From: Bdellovibrio bacteriovorus
GTDB lineage: Bacteria; Bdellovibrionota; Bdellovibrionia; Bdellovibrionales; Bdellovibrionaceae
Direction: 5' to 3'
Length of the DNA stretch: 64,000 nt
NCBI RefSeq assembly: GCF_025558485.1
Contig: NZ_CP102930.1
Coordinates: 1,736,001-1,800,000 of the forward strand
The translations under genes were made by a program, and so were the position numbers. Shown here one piece after another: positions 9,115-17,383 of this stretch (positions are counted from its first letter, which is position 1; each line of letters opens with the position of its first letter). The notes beneath the pieces were generated by a model. It saw nothing but the letters and a program-made list of their open reading frames with translations, had not been told where the DNA came from and made no database searches.

Positions 9115-9139
9115 TTTCCGTCTCAGTGTGAGACGGAAA
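9115..9139 (+). terminator. Palindromic hairpin after lpxC
   Basis: Perfect 11-base stem TTTCCGTCTCA / TGAGACGGAAA with a 3-base loop, four bases past the stop. The tail (AGTCTTATT) is only moderately T-rich, so termination may be weak. Confidence 0.6.
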
Positions 9140-9220
9140 AGTCTTATTCCATGTTTTCTCAACATTTGCCGTTAAGAATGGTGGTACTGTAATAAGACTG
9201 TTATTTCGGGTGGGGGATGT

Positions 9221-9961
9221 ATGCAGAATCAAAAGAAAATCTGGGGCAGCGTTATCGTTTTTGCTGTCCTGACCGTGTGTACTCTGACTTTTCAAAACTG
9301 TGCGCCAAGTTCAACAGAATCGGCGTCCACTTCAACAGACACGAATACCTCCTCTGGTGACAGTTCCAGTACTGACACAGCCATTTTGACTTATCCAAAT
9401 TCGGGAACTCCGGTCACTTTGATTCCGGGGCAAAGTATCACCCTTAAAATGACGAAGCCTTCTTATATGAGCAACGCTGCGGACTATCTGTGGATTGTGC
9501 CGTCGGATGACTATGCGTTGGCTTCGTATTATGGCCTTTTCACAGAGGTTGATGGGTACTTGTATGTGTCACTGACAGTAAAGTCATCTTATGCATCCGT
9601 GAAAAACATGCGCCTTTATACATTGAACATTGCCACCAATACTTATGCAGACACCACCGGGATTGGGATCAAGATCGATGCGTCGGCCTATGGTCAGCAT
9701 TTTTCCGGCGATATGGTTTCAGAAATGTGTGATGTGCGCGGGGCTTATGTGCCGACCTTTATCTTTGATAAGACCAAAGCGGCGGCGGATGCTCTTATCG
9801 TCTTTGATAACGGAGCAGGCGTCGGCTCGCTGGAATGTAATTTCGGCGGAACTTCGGTGGACTGTCTGACCACAAGTGCGTGGCCGTCAGACTGGGCGTC
9901 GCGCAGTCTGACCATCACGGGTTATAACCGTTGCGGGGCCACGACCACGCGGACCTTCTAA
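9221..9961 (+). CDS. Secreted lipoprotein of unknown function
   Basis: 246 residues. Residues 7-26 are a hydrophobic signal ending TLTFQNC-APS, a lipobox with Cys27 as the lipidated residue. A Ser/Thr-rich linker (about 30-53) follows, then a beta-rich domain with six cysteines or fewer near the C-terminus (MCDVRG, LECNFGG, DCLTTS, NRCGATT). The Phe-Gln-Asn-Cys-Ala-Pro lipobox is typical of lipoproteins in this lineage as far as I know. The gene is monocistronic, convergent with the next gene (six bases between stops), and has a possible promoter TTGCCG-N17-GTAATA upstream. Confidence 0.75.
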   Translation: MQNQKKIWGSVIVFAVLTVCTLTFQNCAPSSTESASTSTDTNTSSGDSSSTDTAILTYPNSGTPVTLIPGQSITLKMTKPSYMSNAADYLWIVPSDDYALASYYGLFTEVDGYLYVSLTVKSSYASVKNMRLYTLNIATNTYADTTGIGIKIDASAYGQHFSGDMVSEMCDVRGAYVPTFIFDKTKAAADALIVFDNGAGVGSLECNFGGTSVDCLTTSAWPSDWASRSLTITGYNRCGATTTRTF

Positions 9962-9967
9962 GACAAG

Positions 9968-11620
9968 TTACCGTTGTGATTTCAGGTAACCCACAATATC
10001 AACATCCGGCGGAGTCGCAATGCCAACACCCGGAAGCGGACCGCTCAGTTCATTCAAAGAATAATCCATGCGGGCGTCATAACGGCGTTCCCACTGATTG
10101 CGCAACCACTGTTCGCGCTCATACCATTGACGCTTGTTCGCATCGTCCTGACAGGAAGCCATTTCCTGCGGGATGCGCGCACCCCAGCGAAGTTCGATAC
10201 AGTGATAAGGGTCAAAGCTCATCGCAAACAGTCTTTGGCGGGCAGCTTCCAGATTCAACATCACAGTGCGACCACTGGAAGTTGTGTAAGAGAACTGACA
10301 CGCCTGGGCTTTTTGAGCATAAACATTGAACAGGTCCTGTGCCAGATTGCCACCGTTATAGCGGATGGCTCTGTCACGTTTTTTGTAGCGTTCGATATTG
10401 GCTTTGGTGGAAGCCAGCAAGTCCATGAAGGCCACTTTCAGACGGGCATCACGGGATGGGGTTGCATAGTTTTCCCATTCACCCTCTGTACCGAAGATAT
10501 TCATCGGCAATCTTTCCGGGTGCGCTTTAAAGGCAACTCCGGCAGTGCGTGCCGTATCGACGGCATCCACGCGGTCTTTCAAGCTGACGCAGATATCATC
10601 AGTCAGCTGGGCCATGTCCTTGAGTGGATCAATGTGCGCTTCACCTTCGGTCAGGCTAAGACGAACATAGTCATAGAAGTTAACCTGTTGACCGTTGAAG
10701 ATGAATTTCCCTTTGCTCCAGCCGGCGGAATCCGGGTGTGTTCCATAGAATTGTTCCTGACCGTACAGCGGCAGCTCCGCGTTGCGGGAAGCCACGATTT
10801 TACCACCGGCATAGGCGCCTGAGGAGTCAACCTTGGCATCCACCAAAGTCAAAGGACGGAAGTTTTTGAAACCCGCGCCTTGATTTGGATTACTGCGCAC
10901 GAATTTCGGCGTGAACATACCCATCGTCAAAGAATTGTCGGGATGGGCATCAATATAGAAAATACGACCGTCGTCAGAGATTTTATAGATAATGGCCACG
11001 TGTCCGTTGGGGTCATAGATCACGGTGCCCGGACGGATCGCCTGACGATTGATGCGAGTCGGGTAGAAGTCCGTGAAAAGATCGGTGTCTTCATTACCAG
11101 CCATACGCAAAGAAGCCGAGAATGTCAGACCCGGAACGATGTTGTTCAGGATTTCCAGGGCATTTGGGTAGGTGTTTTTGAAGATCCCGTTTTTAGTCAG
11201 GACATCATAGCGTTTGGTTACGATATTGCCGTGGGAAGTGTAGCGCACGTCTTTGACTTTTTCGGTGTTCAATGGACTTGGTTTGATCTCTGCGGAAACA
11301 GAAAATGGCAGACCGTTTTTCCACGCAAAATAACCGCGCAGATAATAAGGCAGATCCGCACAGTCAGAATAATACTTCAACCCCGCAGGATCAGTTCCGT
11401 AATAAAGATTGGCGGTGCTTTTAAGACACGTATCAACTTTGCCGCACTGACGGCGTTCAACGGCGTCGCCAAGGCGGGCCACGAACTGGCCGAATTGTTG
11501 TTCGTGGGTTTCAGTCCACGATGGTTGAGTGATGCGCCACTGAGTTGCTGCGGCGTTGTTCTGGGCATAAGCTCCGGAAGACAGAAGGAGCATAAGCGAT
11601 AGACGTCCAACAAGTTTCAT
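9968..11620 (-). CDS. Secreted protein with an NlpC/CHAP-like cysteine-peptidase core
   Basis: 550 residues with a clear signal peptide (MKLVGRLSLMLLLSSGAYA-Q). Between residues about 80 and 230 lies an order of motifs that fits a papain-fold hydrolase: Cys in SDCADLPYYLRGYFAWKNGLPF, a stretch PGTVIYDPNGHVAIIY with a His, and YIDAHPDNS with a following Asp. The C-terminal half (about 330-550) is helical, charged and unlike known domains. It probably acts in the periplasm or outside, maybe on peptidoglycan or peptides. The domain assignment is by motif order only; it could be a non-catalytic member. Confidence 0.55.
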   Translation of the reverse strand: MKLVGRLSLMLLLSSGAYAQNNAAATQWRITQPSWTETHEQQFGQFVARLGDAVERRQCGKVDTCLKSTANLYYGTDPAGLKYYSDCADLPYYLRGYFAWKNGLPFSVSAEIKPSPLNTEKVKDVRYTSHGNIVTKRYDVLTKNGIFKNTYPNALEILNNIVPGLTFSASLRMAGNEDTDLFTDFYPTRINRQAIRPGTVIYDPNGHVAIIYKISDDGRIFYIDAHPDNSLTMGMFTPKFVRSNPNQGAGFKNFRPLTLVDAKVDSSGAYAGGKIVASRNAELPLYGQEQFYGTHPDSAGWSKGKFIFNGQQVNFYDYVRLSLTEGEAHIDPLKDMAQLTDDICVSLKDRVDAVDTARTAGVAFKAHPERLPMNIFGTEGEWENYATPSRDARLKVAFMDLLASTKANIERYKKRDRAIRYNGGNLAQDLFNVYAQKAQACQFSYTTSSGRTVMLNLEAARQRLFAMSFDPYHCIELRWGARIPQEMASCQDDANKRQWYEREQWLRNQWERRYDARMDYSLNELSGPLPGVGIATPPDVDIVGYLKSQR

Positions 11621-11761
11621 ATTTTTCTCCAGCTATTAAAATCTGGAGGAGAGTAAACGATTTCCGGCTGAATTTCCCCTGTCAGGATTTTGGACAGTAG
11701 AAACTACCCGTTCCCGCCCCAAAACGTCCGGAAAGGGCGGAAAAGGGAAAAGGTGCCTAGG

Positions 11762-11911
11762 AAAAGGTGCCTGGTGATTTTTTCTAGCTACAACGCAGCG
11801 GTTGAGGGCTTTTGGTCTGATCCCAACCCTTGGGGCTAGGGAGTGGGGTGGCTTCGACGGGACTCTGGGGCCTGCTGCGCCGTAGCCAGAAAAAATCACC
11901 AGGCACCTTTT
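11762..11911 (+). repeat. Dispersed inverted-repeat element, copy 1
   Basis: A 150-base element bounded by perfect 23-base inverted arms starting AAAAGGTGCCTGGTGATTTT (11762-11784 and 11889-11911); with three mismatches the pairing extends to about 38 bases each side. Just outside, 11748-11761 repeats the arm start (AAAAGGTGCCTAGG). The same arm bounds a second element at 36066-36152 with a different centre. The rest of the gene-free stretch 11621-12015 holds the leader of the minus-strand gene and, on the right, the ald upstream region; I see nothing else in it. Confidence 0.85.
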
Positions 11912-12015
11912 ACGAGCTATCTTGCTTTTTATTGCCGATCTGGCATATTTGCTGGGTTTCACAACCGGAAAAATCAAATATTGAGGGTGCGCTTTGCGCC
12001 TGACAGGAGAAGATC

Positions 12016-13122
12016 ATGATTATCGGTGTTCCTAAGGAGATTAAAATTTCTGAAAACCGCGTTGGTTTGACTGAAGCGGGTGTTCGCCAGTACGTGACTG
12101 AAGGTCACACGGTGATCGTTGAAAAAGATGCGGGCGTGGGCTCTGGCATCACCAACGAACAGTACGAAAAAGCGGGCGCAAAAATCATCGACACCAAAAA
12201 AGAAGTGTACGCGAAAGCGGACATGATCCAAAAGGTGAAGGAACCACTTCCTGACGAATATGAATTGATGAGAGAAAACCAAATCCTTTACACTTATCTT
12301 CACTTGGCTGCCGAAGCGAAGCTGACGAAAGTTCTTTGCGAGCGCAAGGTAAAGGCGATTGCTTACGAAACCATCCAGTTGGATAACGGCTCTTTGCCAT
12401 TGTTGACTCCAATGTCTGAAGTTGCCGGTCGTATGGCGACTCAAATCGGTGCTTTTTACTTGCAAAAAAATCACGGTGGTAAAGGCATCCTTATGGGTGG
12501 TGTTACGGGCGTTAAACCTGCCAAAGTGACCATCATCGGTGGTGGTGTTGTTGGTACGAACGCGGCGAAAATGGCCGTGGGCCTGGGTGCTTCCGTGACA
12601 ATCCTTGATGTGAACACAGCACGTCTTGAGTATCTGGATGATATCTTCCAGGGCCGTTGCATGACTTTGTTCTCTAACGCGAAAAATATCGAAGATTCCG
12701 TAAAAGAATCTGACCTTGTTATCGGTGGCGTTCTGATCACGGGTCACAAAGCGCCAACTCTGGTTTCCAAAGAAATGGTTTCCAGCATGTCCAAAGGCTC
12801 TGTGGTTGTGGACGTGGCCGTTGACCAGGGTGGTTGTATCGAAACTTGCCGCCCAACTTCTCACACGAACCCAACTTACGAAATTGATGGCGTGATTCAC
12901 TATTGCGTTCCAAATATGCCGGGCGTGGTTCCTAGAACCTCCACTTATGCATTGACGAACGTGACTTTGAAATACGGCTCCATGATTGCCGCTATGGGCG
13001 TTGAAGACGCTGTGGCGAAATCTCCAGCTTTGATGAAGGGTCTGAACACCTACGGCGGCCATGTTGTCTATGAGCCGGTAGCTCGCGACCTGCACATGGA
13101 ATACAAGCCTTACAAAGCTTAA
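12016..13122 (+). CDS. ald: Alanine dehydrogenase
   Basis: 368 residues, full length. NAD-dependent interconversion of L-alanine and pyruvate plus ammonia. The N-terminal catalytic domain starts [19 protein letters not shown]; Lys75-region VKEPLPDEY and His in YLHLAAE are substrate-binding motifs. The Rossmann glycine loop is [17 protein letters not shown] (about residues 172-188), and the catalytic Asp is in [20 protein letters not shown] precedes the ATG. Codon choice is biased toward frequent codons (GGT, GCG, AAA), suggesting strong expression, in keeping with an amino-acid-consuming lifestyle. It stands alone, with a terminator behind. Confidence 0.97.
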   Translation: MIIGVPKEIKISENRVGLTEAGVRQYVTEGHTVIVEKDAGVGSGITNEQYEKAGAKIIDTKKEVYAKADMIQKVKEPLPDEYELMRENQILYTYLHLAAEAKLTKVLCERKVKAIAYETIQLDNGSLPLLTPMSEVAGRMATQIGAFYLQKNHGGKGILMGGVTGVKPAKVTIIGGGVVGTNAAKMAVGLGASVTILDVNTARLEYLDDIFQGRCMTLFSNAKNIEDSVKESDLVIGGVLITGHKAPTLVSKEMVSSMSKGSVVVDVAVDQGGCIETCRPTSHTNPTYEIDGVIHYCVPNMPGVVPRTSTYALTNVTLKYGSMIAAMGVEDAVAKSPALMKGLNTYGGHVVYEPVARDLHMEYKPYKA

Positions 13123-13151
13123 TTTCCATTTTCTTCATTTAAGAAAAATCA

Positions 13152-13183
13152 AACCCGCATCCCAGAAAGATGCGGGTTTTTTA
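13152..13183. terminator. Bidirectional terminator between ald and the comEC-like operon
   Basis: Stem AACCCGCATC / GATGCGGGTT followed by TTTTATT on the plus strand and by TGATTTTTC on the minus strand; it serves both convergent units. Confidence 0.85.
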
Positions 13184-13933
13184 TTTGCCCGAAGTGGTTG
13201 GATGCTCCGGCCCCTCCAGCCAGATATTTCCCCAGTCCTCTGTGCGCAGCAGGGGAAGGTGATGCTGTCGCAGTCTTTCTAAAACCTGAGGATGCGGATG
13301 CCGATAGCGGGCCCAGCGGGCTGAGGCGATGGTCAGACGCACGCGGGGAAGGGCCCTAAAGAGCTGTTCTGAGCTGCTGGTGCGGCTTCCGTGATGTCCC
13401 AGGACCACCACCCGGGCGGTGCGCACCCAGGGGAGCTGGCTCCATAGGACCTCTTGTTTTTGCGGGGAATCTCCGGGCAACAGGACTTCCCGGTGCAGCA
13501 GAACGTGGCTGCGGGCATTGCTGTCTTTTTCCGCCGTGAACGGTGTCCATATCTTCAGATCAGAATCACGCGCAGAACAGGAACTGAGATTTGCCAGCAA
13601 AGATTTTTTATACTTTGAAGCGGGTCCGTCAGGAGCCAGAGCCAGACAGCGATGGCCCAGAGTCCGGCGCAACGCCGGTTTGGAAAGGGCACCGATATGG
13701 TCCCAGTCCCAGTGGGATAAATAAATCTCGTTCGTTTTATCCCCGCAGGCCTGATGCAGCTTTTTCCACGGAAAAAATTCGCCACCCATGTCAAAGTGCT
13801 GACAGCGTTCCGGCGTGATTTGCGTCGCCCATTGTCCCTGTCCGACATTCCAAATCACCAAATAAGTTCCGGAAAAAAAGTTCTGCAAGGGTGTGGCACT
13901 GAAGGTGAGTAAAAGAAACAGCAGCAAATTCAT
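13181..13933 (-). CDS. ComEC-type beta-lactamase-fold protein (separate C-terminal domain)
   Basis: 250 residues from the ATG at 13933, with a signal/anchor segment MNLLLFLLLTFSATP. The body matches the C-terminal metallo-beta-lactamase-like domain of ComEC/Rec2: VIWNVGQGQW (family motif N-V-G-Q-G), YLSHWDWDHIGA (H-x-D-x-D-H metal motif with Trp in place of the usual residue) and LGHHGSRTSS. Its ATG overlaps the stop of the channel-protein gene (ATGA), so both are made together. In most bacteria these domains are one polypeptide; here they are split, giving a periplasmic nuclease-like subunit. Likely role: DNA uptake across the inner membrane. Confidence 0.85.
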   Translation of the reverse strand: MNLLLFLLLTFSATPLQNFFSGTYLVIWNVGQGQWATQITPERCQHFDMGGEFFPWKKLHQACGDKTNEIYLSHWDWDHIGALSKPALRRTLGHRCLALAPDGPASKYKKSLLANLSSCSARDSDLKIWTPFTAEKDSNARSHVLLHREVLLPGDSPQKQEVLWSQLPWVRTARVVVLGHHGSRTSSSEQLFRALPRVRLTIASARWARYRHPHPQVLERLRQHHLPLLRTEDWGNIWLEGPEHPTTSGK

Positions 13934-14844
13934 CGCGAATCCCGTCCCTGCCAAAGGCGCAAACGCAGAAAGTGCATGAACACCTGCCAGAACAAAATCC
14001 ATAACCATAAGATTTCAATTCGCGGCAGTGTGCCTTTGCTAAGAACGACCGGTTCGGCCAGTATTGCCAGCGTGTCTTTAAAAAATCCCATGACCTGATC
14101 AAACACCCCGGTCAAAGAAGGCACTACAGCAGTCAGAAAAGCCAAGGGGAGCAGAATATAAGACACCACCGGCGCCAGCAGCAGATTGTAAACCAGACTG
14201 AGCGGGTGCAGGCTGCCCAGCCCCCACAGCGGGGCGCACATAAATAAGAATATAGAAATCTGCGCCAGAAAAATCCGGGCCAGAGGAGCGCGAATGCGCA
14301 GTAGGGAAGGCCATCCCAAAGCCAGTGCGGCACACCAGCTCATTACTAATGAGAGGGAATTCCACCAGTCCGGAAACAGAGTCAGTGTCAGCAGTCCCGT
14401 GATCAGGACCGTCAAATCCGCAGGGAATGAACAGCGTGCAGTTTGCAGCAAACCGCGAGTGAAAAGTCCCAGCAGCGCACGCACGGCCGGAGCCTGCCAG
14501 CCCACGGCCAGTGAATACAGCCCCAGAACGGTGAATCTTACAAAGAGTGGAATTCGCAGAATGCTTAAGAGTTCATCAAGCAAAATCAGATGAGATCCGG
14601 AAATAACAAAGATGTGAATCAGCGAAGTTCGCTGCAAATTTTTTTGCAATTCCGGGTCTGTGATTTTTTCTCCACAGAGAAGTGAGGAAAGCGACTGCTG
14701 TTCCTGTGAATTCCTCGGCAGAATCTGAACACACTTTTGCTGAAATTTCTGCGCAAGCTGTGATGTGTTTATCAGCAAAACAGACGGACAGGCCATGCTT
14801 AAGCAAAGAGCAAGGGTGACAAGAATGATCATGGTTATAAGCAC
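13930..14844 (-). CDS. comEC: ComEC/Rec2 competence-domain channel protein (N-terminal part as separate gene)
   Basis: 304 residues, polytopic, with about seven to eight hydrophobic segments. The Competence-domain hallmark LIHIFVISGSHLILLDELL (usually 'H.l.iSG.H') is at residues about 75-95, followed by the conserved VRALLGLFTRGLL. It lacks the N-terminal OB-fold found in many ComECs, and the beta-lactamase domain is in the next gene. The start ATG at 14844 has no strong ribosome site (an ATG at 14832 is possible). With dprA at 17.4 kb this suggests a transformation pathway. Confidence 0.8.
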   Translation of the reverse strand: MLITMIILVTLALCLSMACPSVLLINTSQLAQKFQQKCVQILPRNSQEQQSLSSLLCGEKITDPELQKNLQRTSLIHIFVISGSHLILLDELLSILRIPLFVRFTVLGLYSLAVGWQAPAVRALLGLFTRGLLQTARCSFPADLTVLITGLLTLTLFPDWWNSLSLVMSWCAALALGWPSLLRIRAPLARIFLAQISIFLFMCAPLWGLGSLHPLSLVYNLLLAPVVSYILLPLAFLTAVVPSLTGVFDQVMGFFKDTLAILAEPVVLSKGTLPRIEILWLWILFWQVFMHFLRLRLWQGRDSR

Positions 14845-15147
14845 TTAGCAAATTTCATAACGCGCTGGATTTCTAAAATATTCTGTCATTGGGTCCGTGC
14901 GTCTTCGGGGGCCGGATTTTAAGATCTGAAATTCAAACGCATAATTACACGGCATTAATGTAGTTTATCTTAGTAAAATCATATGTTTATAATGTGCTTA
15001 CGTTTCAAGCAAATCGCTGAAAGCCTTGAAAACAAATAGGTCTAAGGTCTAGGATTACAATAACTCAACATTTTATGTGGATAACTCCTGCTTGTTTGCA
15101 CTTCTCAAGGCGTGTCATACTAAGGAAAGATCAAGAGGTGTCGAGAG
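14845..15147. other. Divergent intergenic region
   Basis: About 300 bases, AT-rich, between the comEC-like operon and the TPR-LysM operon. Apart from the promoter candidate at 15096-15123 I see no gene, repeat or strong hairpin. Confidence 0.5.
15096..15123 (+). promoter_or_regulatory. Candidate sigma-70 promoter for the TPR-LysM operon
   Basis: TTGCAC, 16-base spacer, TACTAA, ending 24 bases before the start codon at 15148. Confidence 0.4.
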
Positions 15148-15675
15148 ATGAAGCAACTTAGACTATTAGCAGCAACGGTCCTTTTAAGCCTGCCTTTGGC
15201 GTCCCCAGCAAAAACAGGGGAGGCAAACTCTAAAGCCAAAAATCGCGATATGGCTCAAGAAGCTTTACTGGTGGAGCTGACAGGGAAAGACCTTTCTAAA
15301 GAAAGTGACATCACTCTGTATGCTGAAATGGTAAGCGCTTATGACGGCAATGATGAAATCGCTTTAAAAAGCCGTCTGCAAAGCCTTCTAAGCCGTTTCC
15401 CGCAAAGTGCTTACGCTGACAATGCGTTGTTCTTGGCGGGGCGTATGGCGGTGGATAACGCCAATTACGCTCAAGCGATCAAATACTTCTCTCAGATCGA
15501 AAAGCAATATCCGCGCAGCAACAAGGTCGCTGCGGCCAAGTACGCCAAGGCGATGACCTACAAAAGAATGAATCTTCCAGAGTTCTCGCGCAAGGCTCTT
15601 GTGGAAGTTCGTTCGAAGTACCCAGGCAGTCCGGAATCGTTCCGCGCGGACGCTGAGCTGAAAGTTCTGAAGTAA
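15148..15675 (+). CDS. Periplasmic TPR protein (YbgF/BamD-like repeats)
   Basis: 175 residues with a Sec signal peptide (MKQLRLLAATVLLSLPLASPAKT). Residues about 60-172 hold TPR-like repeats of the YbgF/CpoB and BamD type (SLLSRFPQSAYADNALFLAG, YFSQIEKQYPRSNKVAAAKYAKA, EVRSKYPGSPESFRADAEL), with the recurrent 'FP.S..A..A' signature. It is followed 22 bases later by a LysM protein, so the pair probably works on or near peptidoglycan. No lipobox is seen. Confidence 0.8.
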   Translation: MKQLRLLAATVLLSLPLASPAKTGEANSKAKNRDMAQEALLVELTGKDLSKESDITLYAEMVSAYDGNDEIALKSRLQSLLSRFPQSAYADNALFLAGRMAVDNANYAQAIKYFSQIEKQYPRSNKVAAAKYAKAMTYKRMNLPEFSRKALVEVRSKYPGSPESFRADAELKVLK

Positions 15676-15697
15676 TTATCACGGCAAGGATGCAAGA

Positions 15698-17341
15698 GTG
15701 ATGAACAAGAAGTTCTCCTTAATGATGGCACTGATTCTGACGGCGCTAATGGCACAAGCCCAGGACAATCCCCCGGATGCAACGTGGGAATCCGATCCGT
15801 TGGACGTTTTGGAAAGTCAGCAGAAGGATGTGGTTGAACCCACAGTTCCTGAATTCCAAGAAATCCCGGAAGAGGGGGCTGCGGTTCCCGCGCCGGCGGC
15901 TCCGGATGTGGCAGCCCCTGAAAACAGTTTTGAAGAGGTTGCTCCTGGTGCACCGGCGGAAGTGGCACCTCCACCAACTGAAACCGTAGAGAGCTCTCCG
16001 GCTGTCACCCCAAGTACAACCGTGGGTTCAGAACCGGATTTTTCACGTGAGGCCGAATTCCATCGCATTTACAAAAGTTATAACGAACAGCCCACTTCTG
16101 TGGAGCTGTGGGAAAAAGCCGTGGGTGCCCGCGAGTCTGAAGTTTATCAGATTCAAAAAGGCGATACCCTGTGGGGAGTGTCCACGACATTCTTTGGCGA
16201 TCCGAACTTCTGGCCAAAAATTTGGTCTTTGAATAACGGCTCGATCACCAATCCCCATGAGATCAGCCCATTGATGAATATCCAGTTCTTCCCGGGCACA
16301 GCCGATGAAGCACCGACGTTGGATCTGGCCGATGCCAGTGCGGTTCAGAAGGATGCCACCGCTCCGGCGGCAGCGGCCACTGTCGCGGACGTGAAAAGCA
16401 CGGCCGGTGCGACGATTCCTCGTCCCAAGAAAAGGGCACCGTTGTTAAAAACCCTGCCGGAAAGTCTGCCTCAGTATCGCATGGGTGTTCTGCGTGATAC
16501 GGCGGTGGAACTTCAGGTGGAGCTTCCCAAAAATCAGTTCCCCACTGCGCCAGAGTATCTGGAATACTATATGACCGACACGCCGGTCACAGGTGTCGGC
16601 CGGGTGACCGCCACCGAGATGGATATGAAGACCGCCGGTGAATACCAGTTCATTTATGTGCAACTGGATGACAGCGGCAGCAAGGAATTCGTGGCGCAGA
16701 AAAATCTGACCAAAGTTGCTGACCCGCTGGTGAAAAAGCGTGAAGGCCAGATGGTGGAACTGCAAGGGCAGATCGAGGTTCTGGAAAAAGTAAACGATCA
16801 GCAGAACATTTATCGCGCGATTGTGAAGAAATCCCTGCAACCCATTGAGGTGGGGGCGTTGTTGACTCCGGGACGACTTCCGATGATTGACCCGTCAGCG
16901 GCAGAGATCACTTCTGGTGTCGGAGCAAGAATCATGGGTGGGCAGTTTGATCGCAAGCGCAATATCTTTGGCAATAACACGCTGGTGTTCCTGGATGGCG
17001 GTTCTGGTCAGGGCTTGCAGGAAGGCCAGTCGCTGGCCATCTTTGCGGACGAGCGTGTGCGCAATAAGAAAAATCAGGCGGTGATGAATGATCGTGTGAT
17101 CGGAACGGTGAAAATTGTGCGTGTGTCGCCAAACTTTGCCACGGGATATGTGGTAAGAGCATCGGACAATGTGGTGGTGGGTGACTATGTTGGGAAACCA
17201 ATGACCCAAGCCATGAACTTTGCTCCTGTAGTGGAGGCTCCTGCCAAAGTGGATTCGGATTTTGAAAAGGAATTCGATGAAGCCCCGGCCGATACGCCGG
17301 CGCCGGACACCGGATCTGAAGATTCTGATTTGGACTTTTAA
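15698..17341 (+). CDS. Secreted LysM-domain protein
   Basis: 547 residues. A signal peptide (MMNKKFSLMMALILTALMAQA-Q) is followed by a Pro/Ala/Glu-rich spacer (about 25-115). One LysM domain lies at about 148-200 (YQIQKGDTLWGVSTTFFGDPNFWPKIWSLN) of the variant with a GDP.FWPKIW loop. Two or three beta-rich C-terminal regions follow, and an acidic, Pro-rich tail ends DSDLDF. LysM binds the glycan of peptidoglycan, so it is likely periplasmic or outer-surface. It forms an operon with the upstream TPR gene and is followed by a hairpin. Confidence 0.85.
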   Translation: MMNKKFSLMMALILTALMAQAQDNPPDATWESDPLDVLESQQKDVVEPTVPEFQEIPEEGAAVPAPAAPDVAAPENSFEEVAPGAPAEVAPPPTETVESSPAVTPSTTVGSEPDFSREAEFHRIYKSYNEQPTSVELWEKAVGARESEVYQIQKGDTLWGVSTTFFGDPNFWPKIWSLNNGSITNPHEISPLMNIQFFPGTADEAPTLDLADASAVQKDATAPAAAATVADVKSTAGATIPRPKKRAPLLKTLPESLPQYRMGVLRDTAVELQVELPKNQFPTAPEYLEYYMTDTPVTGVGRVTATEMDMKTAGEYQFIYVQLDDSGSKEFVAQKNLTKVADPLVKKREGQMVELQGQIEVLEKVNDQQNIYRAIVKKSLQPIEVGALLTPGRLPMIDPSAAEITSGVGARIMGGQFDRKRNIFGNNTLVFLDGGSGQGLQEGQSLAIFADERVRNKKNQAVMNDRVIGTVKIVRVSPNFATGYVVRASDNVVVGDYVGKPMTQAMNFAPVVEAPAKVDSDFEKEFDEAPADTPAPDTGSEDSDLDF

Positions 17342-17347
17342 ACACAA

Positions 17348-17382
17348 CACAAAGGGCTCTGCGGATTGCAGGGCCCTTTGTG
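17348..17382 (+). terminator. Hairpin at the dprA start
   Basis: Perfect 10-base stem CACAAAGGGC / GCCCTTTGTG closing a 15-base loop, seven bases past the LysM stop and two bases before the dprA ATG. There is no T-tract; it may terminate weakly or control dprA translation. Confidence 0.55.
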
Positions 17383-17383
17383 C

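Noticed and set aside
11974..13095. Long open frame on the minus strand across the ald gene
   Set aside because: Antisense shadow of a clearly identified dehydrogenase gene; no ribosome site and unlikely composition (His/Phe/Arg-rich).
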